Origin: JACMLD01 sp036500065
GTDB lineage: Bacteria > Bacteroidota > Bacteroidia > Chitinophagales > Chitinophagaceae
Length of the DNA stretch: 24,334 nt
Direction: 5' to 3'
NCBI GenBank assembly: GCA_036500065.1
Contig: DASYCT010000200.1
Span: forward strand, 1 to 24,334
The notes below the pieces were generated by a model. The model was not told where the DNA came from and ran no database searches. It saw nothing but the letters and a program-made list of their open reading frames with translations. Made by a program: the position numbers and the translations under genes. This document shows, piece by piece, positions 16,936-23,781 of this stretch. The first letter of the stretch is position 1. Each line of letters opens with the position of its first letter.

Positions 16936-17040
16936 CCATTTCCGTTTGCCGTAACTATATGCGTTGTTTACATGTAACCATAGTTCTACGCCCCGGGAAA
17001 CTTCTACAAACTTTAACAAACAAACTTTAAAAAGAAAGTC

Positions 17041-17616
17041 ATGAAATGTATCAAAATCTTAGGATTATTCGCTGCAGCAGTTTTTATGGTTAATGCTGTC
17101 AATGCACAGGATGATATGAAAATGTCAGGCGACAAAACGGTTACTGTCGGCGGTGCGCCGATGTATCCCTCGAAAAATATCATTGAAAACGCCGTTAATT
17201 CAAAGGATCATACCACGCTGGTAGCTGCTGTAAAAGCCGCCGGCCTGGTGGAAACGCTCGAAGGCGCAGGCCCTTTTACCGTATTTGCTCCGACCAATGA
17301 AGCGTTCGATATGCTGCCAAAGGGAACGGTTGAAACACTGCTCAAACCCGAAAACAAGGCTACGCTTACCAAAATTCTTACCTATCATGTGGTAGCCGGC
17401 AAACTGGATGCAAAGGCCCTCATGGAAAAAATTAAAGCAGGTAACGGTAAGGCAGAACTGCAAACCGTATCCGGCGGCAAGCTCTGGGTATGGATGAAGG
17501 GACCCAAAATCATGCTGACAGACGAAAAAGGCGGCATGGCTACCATTACCATCAAAAACGTGTACCAAAGCAACGGTGTGATCCATGTGATTGACCATGT
17601 TGTTTTGCCCAAATAA
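17041..17616 (+). CDS. Exported fasciclin-domain protein
   Basis: A 191-residue protein with an N-terminal signal peptide (KILGLFAAAVFMVNAVNAQ) and a single fasciclin (FAS1) domain covering about residues 45-190. FAS1 hallmarks are present: the helix-strand GPFTVFAPTNEAFDML, the central LTKILTYHVVAGKLDA, and the closing NGVIHVIDHVVLP strand. FAS1 proteins are secreted or surface-attached adhesion or matrix-binding modules; no enzyme activity is expected. The spacer between signal and domain is short. An A/G-rich stretch (AAAAAGAAAG) just before the ATG may assist initiation. The cytochrome gene follows 146 bases later but is separated by a terminator-like hairpin and a palindromic repeat, so they are probably not one operon. 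Confidence 0.95.
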   Translation: MKCIKILGLFAAAVFMVNAVNAQDDMKMSGDKTVTVGGAPMYPSKNIIENAVNSKDHTTLVAAVKAAGLVETLEGAGPFTVFAPTNEAFDMLPKGTVETLLKPENKATLTKILTYHVVAGKLDAKALMEKIKAGNGKAELQTVSGGKLWVWMKGPKIMLTDEKGGMATITIKNVYQSNGVIHVIDHVVLPK

Positions 17617-17654
17617 TATATAACGGTTGGTGTATAGTGGGATTTTTCACACAC

Positions 17655-17688
17655 AGGCCTGCCCTTTCTATGGTGGGCCTATTTTATT
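17655..17688 (+). terminator. Possible terminator after the fasciclin gene
   Basis: AGGCC...GGCCT can form a short stem (with an inner CC/GG pair) across 17655-17680. It is followed by ATTTTATT, and it lies 38 bases past the stop. The stem is imperfect, so confidence is moderate. Confidence 0.5.
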
Positions 17689-17733
17689 GCCGGAAGGGTG
17701 AGCCGCCCCGGAAGGGCGACCCACCCTTCCGGC
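17689..17733. repeat. Dispersed palindromic repeat, copy 2 (extended hairpin)
   Basis: The 30-base core at 17696-17725 matches the element at 9848-9877 in 28 of 30 positions. Here the flanks GCCGGAA and TTCCGGC extend the palindrome to 20-base arms around a 5-base loop (CGGAA). Only two positions do not match, and both become G-U pairs in minus-strand RNA. CCGGAAGGG occurs twice directly and once inverted inside the element, which suggests local duplication. It lies between the fasciclin gene and the cytochrome gene, 30 bases before the cytochrome ATG. Confidence 0.8.
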
Positions 17734-17762
17734 ATTTGAAATTTCCGTAACTTCCCCCAGTC

Positions 17763-18449
17763 ATGAAACGAATCGTCAAAAAACACCCCCTCGCCATTCG
17801 CTGGTTTCACTGGATCAATTTCCCGGTGCTGGCCATGATGATCTGGAGCGGTCTGCTGATTTACTGGGCCAATGATGTGTATAAAATCGGCTTTGGCGAC
17901 AAGACCCTGCTCAAATTCTTTCCCAAAGGCTTCTATGATGCCCTGCATGTGCCCTACCATCTCGGCGAAGGCATGTCCTACCATTTTGTTTTTATGTGGC
18001 TTTTCTTTATCAACGGGCTGCTGTATGTTCTCTACACGGCTTTTTCAGGCGAGTGGCGCTACCTGCTGCCGGGGAGAAAGTCGTTTAAAGAGGCCTGGCA
18101 GGTATTACTGCATGATCTTCATATCCGCAAGACTGCGCCGCCACAGGCAAAATACAACGGGGCACAGAAAATTGCTTATACGGCCATCGTGGTTATGGGG
18201 CTAGGGTCGCTGGTCACCGGTCTTGCCATCTACAAACCCATTCAGTTCAACTGGCTTTGCTCGCTTTGCGGCGGGTATGAGATGGCCCGTATTCTCCATT
18301 TCGCCCTGACAATCGGTTATTGCCTGTTCTTTATCATTCATATCGTGCAGGTGATCCTCGCGGGATGGAATAATTTTCAAAGTATGATAACCGGTTTCGA
18401 TGTGCTGCCTTCCAGTGAACCCGGTAAGAAAGAAACGCCTGTCAACTAA
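17763..18449 (+). CDS. Membrane cytochrome b/b6-type subunit
   Basis: A 228-residue integral membrane protein with four predicted helices, around residues 20-36, 74-95, 137-157 and 179-200. Candidate heme-ligating histidines are His16 (RWFHW), His74, His179 and His193. The pattern fits the cytochrome b561/thiosulfate-reductase gamma subunit group, which moves electrons between the quinone pool and a periplasmic oxidoreductase. The molybdopterin gene begins 14 bases downstream, so this is very probably its electron-transfer partner. The direction of flow and final substrate are not shown by the sequence. The ATG follows the palindromic repeat by 29 bases. Confidence 0.88.
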   Translation: MKRIVKKHPLAIRWFHWINFPVLAMMIWSGLLIYWANDVYKIGFGDKTLLKFFPKGFYDALHVPYHLGEGMSYHFVFMWLFFINGLLYVLYTAFSGEWRYLLPGRKSFKEAWQVLLHDLHIRKTAPPQAKYNGAQKIAYTAIVVMGLGSLVTGLAIYKPIQFNWLCSLCGGYEMARILHFALTIGYCLFFIIHIVQVILAGWNNFQSMITGFDVLPSSEPGKKETPVN

Positions 18450-18463
18450 ATAAATAGCCTTTT

Positions 18464-19225
18464 ATGGAGCAGGAACTTGTTATCACCCGGAAACAATGGC
18501 GACGTAAATCCATCTTCGCCTTTGTCATTTTTTTTGTGCTGATGGCAGCGGGTATATGCACCTGGATGTATGTAAAAAACCTGCCGCCGGATAACGGGCT
18601 GTTGGGCGGTGTGCAGCCACCCTTGCGCAAAGTGCTGGATCTTAATGGAAGCATTTTTGGCAAAGCGCTTCACAACCAGCGTCTTGCAAAGGCCTATCCC
18701 CTCTCGGCCGCCGTGCGCCATCCCCGGGTAAATGGCAATATAGGCATGGGCAATGATTTTGATACGGCCGATTGGAGACTGTATGTGATTAAGTCGGCAG
18801 GCGATACCCTGGCGCTGACGCTGGACGATATAAAGAAACTGCCAAAGACGGAAATCGTGTTCGACTTCAAGTGTATCGAAGGATGGAGCCAGGTGACCCA
18901 TTGGGGCGGCGTTAAATTCAGCGATTTTATAGCTGCTTATGGACTCAACAGCGAGTCGTCCATGCAATACGTAGGGATGAGCACGCCCGACAACGAATAT
19001 TATGTCGGCATCGACATGGCCAGCGCCCTGCATCCCCAGACCCTGCTATGTTATGAAATGAATGGCAAACCACTGCCGATGAACCAGGGCTTTCCCCTGC
19101 GCATGATTATTCCCGTTAAGTATGGTATAAAAAGCATCAAGCGCATCGGCACCATGTACTTCGATAATGAACGGCCGCCTGATTATTGGTTTGAACGCGG
19201 CTATGATTATTATTCGGGATTGTAG
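18464..19225 (+). CDS. Membrane-anchored molybdopterin-dependent oxidoreductase
   Basis: A 253-residue protein with the sulfite-oxidase/MsrP molybdopterin fold. Cys137 in FDFKCIEGWSQVTHWGG is the expected molybdenum ligand. PLPMNQGFPLRMIIP and KSIKRIGTMYF are the conserved C-terminal strands. The N terminus has an uncleaved-looking helix (about 17-37) preceded by QWRRKSIF, a twin-arginine-like motif. This suggests Tat export with the helix retained as an anchor, since cofactor-loaded enzymes need Tat; that is inference. It lacks the dimerisation domain of true sulfite oxidases, so it is closer to the MsrP/YedY type. Substrate (methionine sulfoxide, sulfite or other) is not determinable. It is co-directional with the cytochrome b gene 14 bases upstream. 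Its TAG stop is adjacent to the stop of the convergent lutA gene. Confidence 0.88.
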   Translation: MEQELVITRKQWRRKSIFAFVIFFVLMAAGICTWMYVKNLPPDNGLLGGVQPPLRKVLDLNGSIFGKALHNQRLAKAYPLSAAVRHPRVNGNIGMGNDFDTADWRLYVIKSAGDTLALTLDDIKKLPKTEIVFDFKCIEGWSQVTHWGGVKFSDFIAAYGLNSESSMQYVGMSTPDNEYYVGIDMASALHPQTLLCYEMNGKPLPMNQGFPLRMIIPVKYGIKSIKRIGTMYFDNERPPDYWFERGYDYYSGL

Positions 19226-19942
19226 CTATACCCCCGCCAATACATCCGCCAAATGCAGGGTTTTCAGCTTTACCCCCTTGTACCGGATATACCCGTCGAT
19301 ATGCATGAGGCAGGAAAGATCGGTCGATATAATGTATTCTGCACCCGTAGCCAGTGCGTTGGTCACTTTCTGGTCGGCCATGCTCGTGGAGATGGATTCG
19401 AATTTTACGGCAAAGGTTCCACCGAAACCGCAGCAGGTTTCCACATCATTCATCTCGACAAGCTCCAGTCCTTTCACCTTGCTAAGCAGTTGGCGCGGCT
19501 CCGTTTTTATTTTACACTCGCGCAGCCCGGCGCAGGAATCGTGATAGGTGGCCTTGCCGGGTAAGGATGCACCGAAATCATCTATGTGTAATACATTGAC
19601 AAGAAATTCCGACAGTTCGAATGTCCTTTTCTGTAAATCCTTTACTTCGTTGTGATGGGATGAATTATCAAAGAGTTTGGGATAATAGTTTCGTATAAAG
19701 CCAACGCAGCTGGCGCTGGGAGCCACCACATAATCCGCACCGCTGAAGTCTTTGAGAAACTTGGTGCAAACCTGCCGGGCATCGTCCCAGAAACCCGCGT
19801 TAAAAGCAGGTTGCCCGCAACAGGTCTGGTTGGTATTGTATTGCACCGTGCAGCCCGCTTTCTCCAATACCTTCACCATGCTGAACGCCGTTTGCGGGTA
19901 CAACTGGTCTACAAAGCATGGGATGAATAGCTGCACATTCAT
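19226..19942 (-). CDS. lutA: LutA/LldE-type (Fe-S)-binding oxidoreductase subunit
   Basis: A 238-residue soluble protein with two CCG cysteine-rich domains: NTNQTCCGQPAFNAG in the first half, and TYHDSCAGLRE plus ETCCGFGGTFAVK in the second. This arrangement is that of LutA (YkgE, LldE), the subunit of the LutABC L-lactate utilisation complex that binds iron-sulfur or heterodisulfide-like centres. No LutB or LutC gene is in the window. The start overlaps the ribH stop by 4 bases (ATGA), so translation is coupled to ribH. It is the last gene of the pdhA-TPR-ribH unit, a placement more like a general redox helper than a catabolic operon. If lutB and lutC are elsewhere in the genome it may still serve lactate oxidation. 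Confidence 0.9.
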   Translation of the reverse strand: MNVQLFIPCFVDQLYPQTAFSMVKVLEKAGCTVQYNTNQTCCGQPAFNAGFWDDARQVCTKFLKDFSGADYVVAPSASCVGFIRNYYPKLFDNSSHHNEVKDLQKRTFELSEFLVNVLHIDDFGASLPGKATYHDSCAGLRECKIKTEPRQLLSKVKGLELVEMNDVETCCGFGGTFAVKFESISTSMADQKVTNALATGAEYIISTDLSCLMHIDGYIRYKGVKLKTLHLADVLAGV

Positions 19943-20448
19943 GGCTCATGTCTCTTTTTAAACCCCTGCTGCAGGGCTATCATCTTCAGCGCTGTGATCG
20001 CCGCTTCTTCGCCCTTGTGGCCGTGCTTGCCACCTATACGTTCATCGGCCTGCTGCTGGTTGTCGACCGTCAGCACGCCAAAAATACTGGGCACCGGCAG
20101 GCTGAGGTTCAACTGCAGGATGCCATCGGTGACGGCCTTGCATACATAATCAAAATGCGGGGTATCGCCGCGGAGTACGCAGCCCAGGGCGATAAAAGCA
20201 TGGGGGCGATAATCCCAATAGCGGGCGGCTTCCCAATAGCTTTTTATGCCAAAGGGGATTTCCACCGCACCCGGGACTGTCACCAGTTTCGTCTTTATGC
20301 CTTCCCGATCCAACACTTTCCGGCATCCTTCTTCGAGCTTGTCGACGATGGCGGCATTCCATTCGGTACGTACTATCACAACACAGGCATCCTTCGGTAG
20401 AATGCCTGTATTGTTGTCAAATAATTTACTGTTGCTGCTGTCAGCCAT
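19939..20448 (-). CDS. ribH: 6,7-dimethyl-8-ribityllumazine synthase
   Basis: A complete 169-residue lumazine synthase, which condenses 5-amino-6-ribitylamino-uracil with 3,4-dihydroxybutanone phosphate in the penultimate step of riboflavin synthesis. Key residues are Trp30 (RTEWN), GAVEIP (60-65), GDTPHFDYV with catalytic His98, and Arg137 in DERIGGKHGHKG. It forms 60-mers or pentamers in other bacteria. The gene sits 11 bases after the TPR gene and overlaps lutA, so it is in the middle of a tight leftward operon. Other riboflavin genes are not nearby, as usual for Bacteroidota. No FMN riboswitch is visible in front of the operon. Confidence 0.97.
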   Translation of the reverse strand: MADSSNSKLFDNNTGILPKDACVVIVRTEWNAAIVDKLEEGCRKVLDREGIKTKLVTVPGAVEIPFGIKSYWEAARYWDYRPHAFIALGCVLRGDTPHFDYVCKAVTDGILQLNLSLPVPSIFGVLTVDNQQQADERIGGKHGHKGEEAAITALKMIALQQGFKKRHEP

Positions 20449-20459
20449 ATAGATTTGAA

Positions 20460-21134
20460 TTACTCCACTGAGCCAAGTCGTCCGAGGTATTTGTCAATAT
20501 CGTAGTCCTTGAACTGGGGATATTTTTCTTTAATGAGTTTGTACATTTCGATGGCTTCCTGGTTTTTGCCCATGCTTTCATACAGGTAGCCCGCACGGAA
20601 TAAATACTGGGGGCTGTTGAAATCGTCTTTTTCAAACAGGGTGCCGGCCTCTTTGTACAGTTTGGCGGCTTCTTCTTTCTTGCCGGACTCGCTGTAGGCG
20701 TCGGCCAGCAATGATTTGGCGCGGGCTTCTATCAGCGGTTCGGAACTCGAGAAATCATTGAGCTGTTTGGCGGCATTGGTAAAATCACCGAGCTTGAGGT
20801 AACAGCTTCCGGCATAGAAATGCGCCAGGTTGGCTGCTTTGGTGCCGCTGTATTTACTGATCACTTTCAGGAAACCGGCGTTCATATTATCGCCTTCCAG
20901 GGCCAGTCTTACAGAGTCGATCCGGAACCAGGCTTCTGCGGGGAAGAGGGCTTCCTGTGCTTTTAGCTCGTTGGGCTCGGATACAAAATACTTATACCCG
21001 AATATGGCGCCTGTTACTACAATAATGATGGCAACACCGATGGAAACCTGTTTGCCGTATTGAGCCCATGCCCCGACTACTTTCTCAAGCGGGTCTGTTG
21101 CTTCGGGCTGGGTGCTCACTTTTTTATCAGTCAT
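20460..21134 (-). CDS. Membrane-anchored TPR protein
   Basis: A 224-residue protein with one transmembrane helix near the N terminus (QVSIGVAIIIVVTGAIFGYKYF, about residues 29-50). It is preceded by an Asp/Glu-containing cytoplasmic tail and followed by TPR-like helical repeats, for example ANLAHFYAGSCYLKLGDFTN, AKSLLADAYSESGKKEEAAK and YLFRAGYLYESMGKNQEAIE. The topology resembles the YfgM-like envelope TPR proteins, with the repeats in the periplasm; the correspondence is only structural. The stop is 11 bases before ribH and the start 33 bases after the pdhA stop, so the three are co-transcribed. Confidence 0.85.
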   Translation of the reverse strand: MTDKKVSTQPEATDPLEKVVGAWAQYGKQVSIGVAIIIVVTGAIFGYKYFVSEPNELKAQEALFPAEAWFRIDSVRLALEGDNMNAGFLKVISKYSGTKAANLAHFYAGSCYLKLGDFTNAAKQLNDFSSSEPLIEARAKSLLADAYSESGKKEEAAKLYKEAGTLFEKDDFNSPQYLFRAGYLYESMGKNQEAIEMYKLIKEKYPQFKDYDIDKYLGRLGSVE

Positions 21135-21167
21135 GATCTGTTGCGTGTTTTAAAATTCAGTGGGGTT

Positions 21168-22163
21168 TTAGTCAACGATAAAGGGATAGTGCTGATCCAC
21201 ATACACATCTTTCAATACTTCATCATCATTCGGCCAGGGGCTTTCATCTGCAAATTTCACCGATTCATTTACCACGCCTTCGATGCGTTTGTTGATGGCA
21301 TCCAAATCAGCCTGGGTAGCGAATTTACTTTTGAGGATGGTATTCTGAACCTGTTGTATGGGGTCGCGTTGTTTGTATTCTTCCACTTCTTCCTTGGTTC
21401 GGTATTTCTGCGGATCGGAGATGGAATGCCCTTTATAACGATAGGTTTTTATTTCCAGCAACGTAGGTCCGCCGCCTTCACGGGCTCTTTTTACCGCGCG
21501 GGTCACGGCTTCATGCACGGCTTCGCAGCTCATGCCGTCTACGGAATCAGCGGGCATTTCAAATGCATCCGCCAGTTTATAAATATCCACTACGTTGGAA
21601 GTCCTTTCGACCGAAGTGCCCATCGCGTAGTTGTTGTTCTCGCAAATAAAGATAACCGGCAGTTTCCAGGTCATGGCGATATTGAAGACCTCGTTGACCA
21701 TTCCCTGGCGGGCAGCGCCGTCGCCAAAGAACGTAAGACTTACATTATCCGTGCCCTTGTATTTTTCTGCAAAAGCCAGCCCGGCGCCGGTGCCGATCTG
21801 TGCTCCAACGATACCGTGACCGCCAAAGAAATGGACGTCCTTGCCGAAAAAGTGCATACTGCCTCCTTTACCCTTGGCGCAACCCGTCGCCTTGCCGTAT
21901 AGTTCGGCCATACAGGCATTGGCATTGATGCCTTTTGCCAGCGCCAGGCCATGGTCGCGGTAAGCAGTGATAAAAGGGTCTTCGGGGCGGGTGGCCGTCA
22001 TACAACCCGCGGCAATCGCTTCCTGCCCGATATAGGCATGGAAAAAGCCCCGAATCTTTCCGTCCATCTTGTATTTTTCCTCCGCCATCATTTCAAACTG
22101 GCGGATTAATTGCATCAGTTCGTACCAGTAGAGGTATGTTTCTTTAGAAAATTTAGTTGCCAC
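21168..22163 (-). CDS. pdhA: Pyruvate dehydrogenase E1 alpha subunit
   Basis: A 331-residue thiamine-diphosphate enzyme subunit that decarboxylates pyruvate as part of the E1 heterotetramer. Visible are the FFHAYIGQEAIAAG segment (phosphate and partner contact), the TPP motif GDGAARQG with the closing NNNYAMGT, and the RYKGHSISDPQKYR loop. The start is the GTG at 22163 (MATKFSKETYLYWYEL), the usual N terminus for the family. An upstream in-frame ATG at 22223 lies beyond a perfect -7 box (22191-22198), so it cannot be translated from that promoter. E1 beta, E2 and E3 are not in the window, so the complex genes are scattered. TPR, ribH and lutA follow in the same direction. Confidence 0.95.
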   Translation of the reverse strand: MATKFSKETYLYWYELMQLIRQFEMMAEEKYKMDGKIRGFFHAYIGQEAIAAGCMTATRPEDPFITAYRDHGLALAKGINANACMAELYGKATGCAKGKGGSMHFFGKDVHFFGGHGIVGAQIGTGAGLAFAEKYKGTDNVSLTFFGDGAARQGMVNEVFNIAMTWKLPVIFICENNNYAMGTSVERTSNVVDIYKLADAFEMPADSVDGMSCEAVHEAVTRAVKRAREGGGPTLLEIKTYRYKGHSISDPQKYRTKEEVEEYKQRDPIQQVQNTILKSKFATQADLDAINKRIEGVVNESVKFADESPWPNDDEVLKDVYVDQHYPFIVD

Positions 22164-22190
22164 GGATAAATTGCTTGGTTTTAAAGGGGG

Positions 22191-22198
22191 CAAAGATA
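22191..22198 (-). promoter_or_regulatory. -7 box of the pdhA operon promoter
   Basis: TATCTTTG is an exact TAnnTTTG match, 27 bases before the GTG start. The region upstream of it has no clear TTTG at the expected distance. It is the evidence for the GTG start and marks the promoter of the pdhA-TPR-ribH-lutA transcript. Confidence 0.55.
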
Positions 22199-22276
22199 AG
22201 GGGGAAACGGCAATTTTACACACTCATTTTCAGGGGAAAAAGAAGCAGTTGCAGGTTCCCGGTTTCCGGAAACCAG

Positions 22277-22284
22277 TATCTTGC
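22277..22284 (+). promoter_or_regulatory. Possible -7 box of recF
   Basis: TATCTTGC is one mismatch from TAnnTTTG and lies 4 bases before the proposed recF TTG start. It would give an almost leaderless transcript. Together with the leftward pdhA box it makes the 125 bases between the two starts a compact divergent promoter. Confidence 0.35.
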
Positions 22285-22288
22285 GCCC

Positions 22289-23371
22289 TTGTTCTCCTTC
22301 ACCTCCATATCGCTGTTCCAGTTCAAGAACTACCTCCAGGCGTCCTTTTCCTTCCCGGGGCGCATCACCGGCATCTGTGGGCTCAACGGCAAGGGCAAGA
22401 CCAACCTGCTCGACGCCATTCATTACCTCTGTTTCACAAAGAGTTATTTCACCAAAAGCGACACCCCCCATGTGCTGGAAGGCGCGCAGGGGTTCCGCAT
22501 CGCCGGTAAGGTACAGCAGGATGAACGGGAACGCGAACTGGTCTGCATTCTCCGGGAGACCGGCCGCAAGGAGTTTATCGTGGATGGCGAACCCTATGAG
22601 CGCTTTTCGCATCATATCGGCAGATTTCCCTGCGTATTTGTTGCACCCGATGATGTACAAATCATCACCGACGGCAGCGAAGAACGCCGCAGGTTTCTCG
22701 ATACCCTGCTTTCGCAGCTCGATGCCCCCTACCTGCAGCACCTGATGGATTATAATAAAATACTTCAGCAGCGTAACAGTTACCTGAAGGCGCTCGCAGA
22801 AAAAAAGACGGCGGACAACAGCCTGCTGGACGTATACGATCTGCAACTGGCCACCCACGGCATCTATGTTTTTGAACAGCGCAAGGCCTTCCTGCAACAA
22901 TTGCTCCCGCTGGTCAACAGCTTTTATGAAAAAATAGCCGGTAGTACCGAAGCCATCGGCCTGGCCTACGAAAGCGCCCTGCTGCATACCGGTTTTGCCG
23001 ATTTGCTGCGGCAACGGCGGGAGAAAGATGTACTCCTGCAACGCACCACCCAGGGCCTCCACCGCGATGACCTGCTGATGACCCTGCGCGACAGCCCGTT
23101 TAAATCCACGGCATCACAGGGCCAGCGCAAAAGCCTGCTCTTCGCCCTGAAGCTGGCCGAGTTTGAGTTATTAAAAGAAGCGAAGGGATTCCCCCCCGTC
23201 CTGTTGCTGGATGATGTGTTTGAAAAACTGGACGAGCGCCGCATGTACAACCTGCTGGACTGGGTATGCGCGCAGAACCAGGGACAGGTGTTTATCACCG
23301 ACACCCACCGCGAACGGCTGGAAACCGCGTTGATAGAAATGCACCAGCCTTATGATATTATAGAGTTGTAG
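22289..23371 (+). CDS. recF: DNA replication and repair protein RecF
   Basis: A 360-residue RecF, the SMC-like ATPase that loads RecA at single-strand gaps with RecO and RecR. The Walker A motif is GICGLNGKGKTN, near residue 30. The signature motif TASQGQRKSLLFALKLAEF and Walker B PVLLLDDVFEKLD are near the C terminus, followed by the VFITDTHRERL switch segment. I propose the TTG at 22289 as start, giving MFSFTSISLFQFKNYL, which matches the usual RecF N terminus. The frame is open to 22157, but those codons overlap the pdhA start and promoter and are not RecF-like. The DUF721 gene follows after 21 bases in the same direction. Confidence 0.94.
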   Translation: MFSFTSISLFQFKNYLQASFSFPGRITGICGLNGKGKTNLLDAIHYLCFTKSYFTKSDTPHVLEGAQGFRIAGKVQQDERERELVCILRETGRKEFIVDGEPYERFSHHIGRFPCVFVAPDDVQIITDGSEERRRFLDTLLSQLDAPYLQHLMDYNKILQQRNSYLKALAEKKTADNSLLDVYDLQLATHGIYVFEQRKAFLQQLLPLVNSFYEKIAGSTEAIGLAYESALLHTGFADLLRQRREKDVLLQRTTQGLHRDDLLMTLRDSPFKSTASQGQRKSLLFALKLAEFELLKEAKGFPPVLLLDDVFEKLDERRMYNLLDWVCAQNQGQVFITDTHRERLETALIEMHQPYDIIEL

Positions 23372-23392
23372 CTTATTCCTTACCTTTACGCC

Positions 23393-23674
23393 ATGGGCGA
23401 ATACTCTCTTGGTGAGGCTATGAATAAATTCATCCGGACCAGCCGGCTGAAAGGCGATATACAAGCCCTGCGAATCACCGATCTATGGGAAAAGCTCATG
23501 GGTAAGACTATTGCCAAATACACCGACAGCATTAAAATATACGGTAGCAAACTCTATATCTCCACCAAAGTCGCGCCGCTCAAACAGGAACTACAGTTCC
23601 AGAAAGAAAATATCATACTCCGCATCAACGAAGCACTGAAAGAAGAAGTGATCAAAGAAGTTATTATTAATTAA
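23393..23674 (+). CDS. DUF721 (DciA-like) protein
   Basis: A 93-residue DUF721 protein. It shows the conserved SLGEAMNKFIRTSRLKG start, ITDLWEKLMGKTIAKYTDSI centre and LYISTKVAPLKQELQFQKE strand. DUF721 includes DciA, which loads the replicative helicase in many bacteria lacking DnaC. It commonly sits beside recF in Bacteroidota, as here (21-base gap), consistent with a role at replication forks. Whether this short form has full DciA activity is not known. The stop is followed at once by the C/G-run inverted repeat. Confidence 0.9.
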   Translation: MGEYSLGEAMNKFIRTSRLKGDIQALRITDLWEKLMGKTIAKYTDSIKIYGSKLYISTKVAPLKQELQFQKENIILRINEALKEEVIKEVIIN

Positions 23675-23676
23675 AG

Positions 23677-23779
23677 CCCCCCAGCCCCCTAAAGGGGGAG
23701 CGCTAACACACAGGACCTGCGCACAGCGCGGCAAGGGCGGCCTTGTGCGATGGGATTCCCCCTTTAGGGGGTGGGGGGG
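23677..23779. repeat. Large inverted-repeat element of C/G-run arms
   Basis: The arms are 23677-23699 and 23757-23779. Their inner 15 bases (CCCCCTAAAGGGGGA and its reverse complement) are an exact match, and the outer 8 bases have two mismatches. Each arm is itself a C5-TAAA-G5 type hairpin. The 57-base centre contains a further pair, CGCACA (23720-23725) and TGTGCG (23744-23749). The element lies between the convergent DUF721 and permease genes and may act as a terminator for both. Its compound structure is more elaborate than that job needs and resembles REP-type intergenic repeats. Confidence 0.8.
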
Positions 23780-23781
23780 TA

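Noticed and set aside
22157..22288. Upstream extension of the recF frame
   Set aside because: The 44 extra residues do not resemble RecF, overlap the pdhA GTG start and promoter, and follow a poor start codon.
22181..23062. A 293-residue open frame antisense to recF
   Set aside because: Overlaps the well-supported recF coding region and the pdhA promoter; composition is not protein-like.
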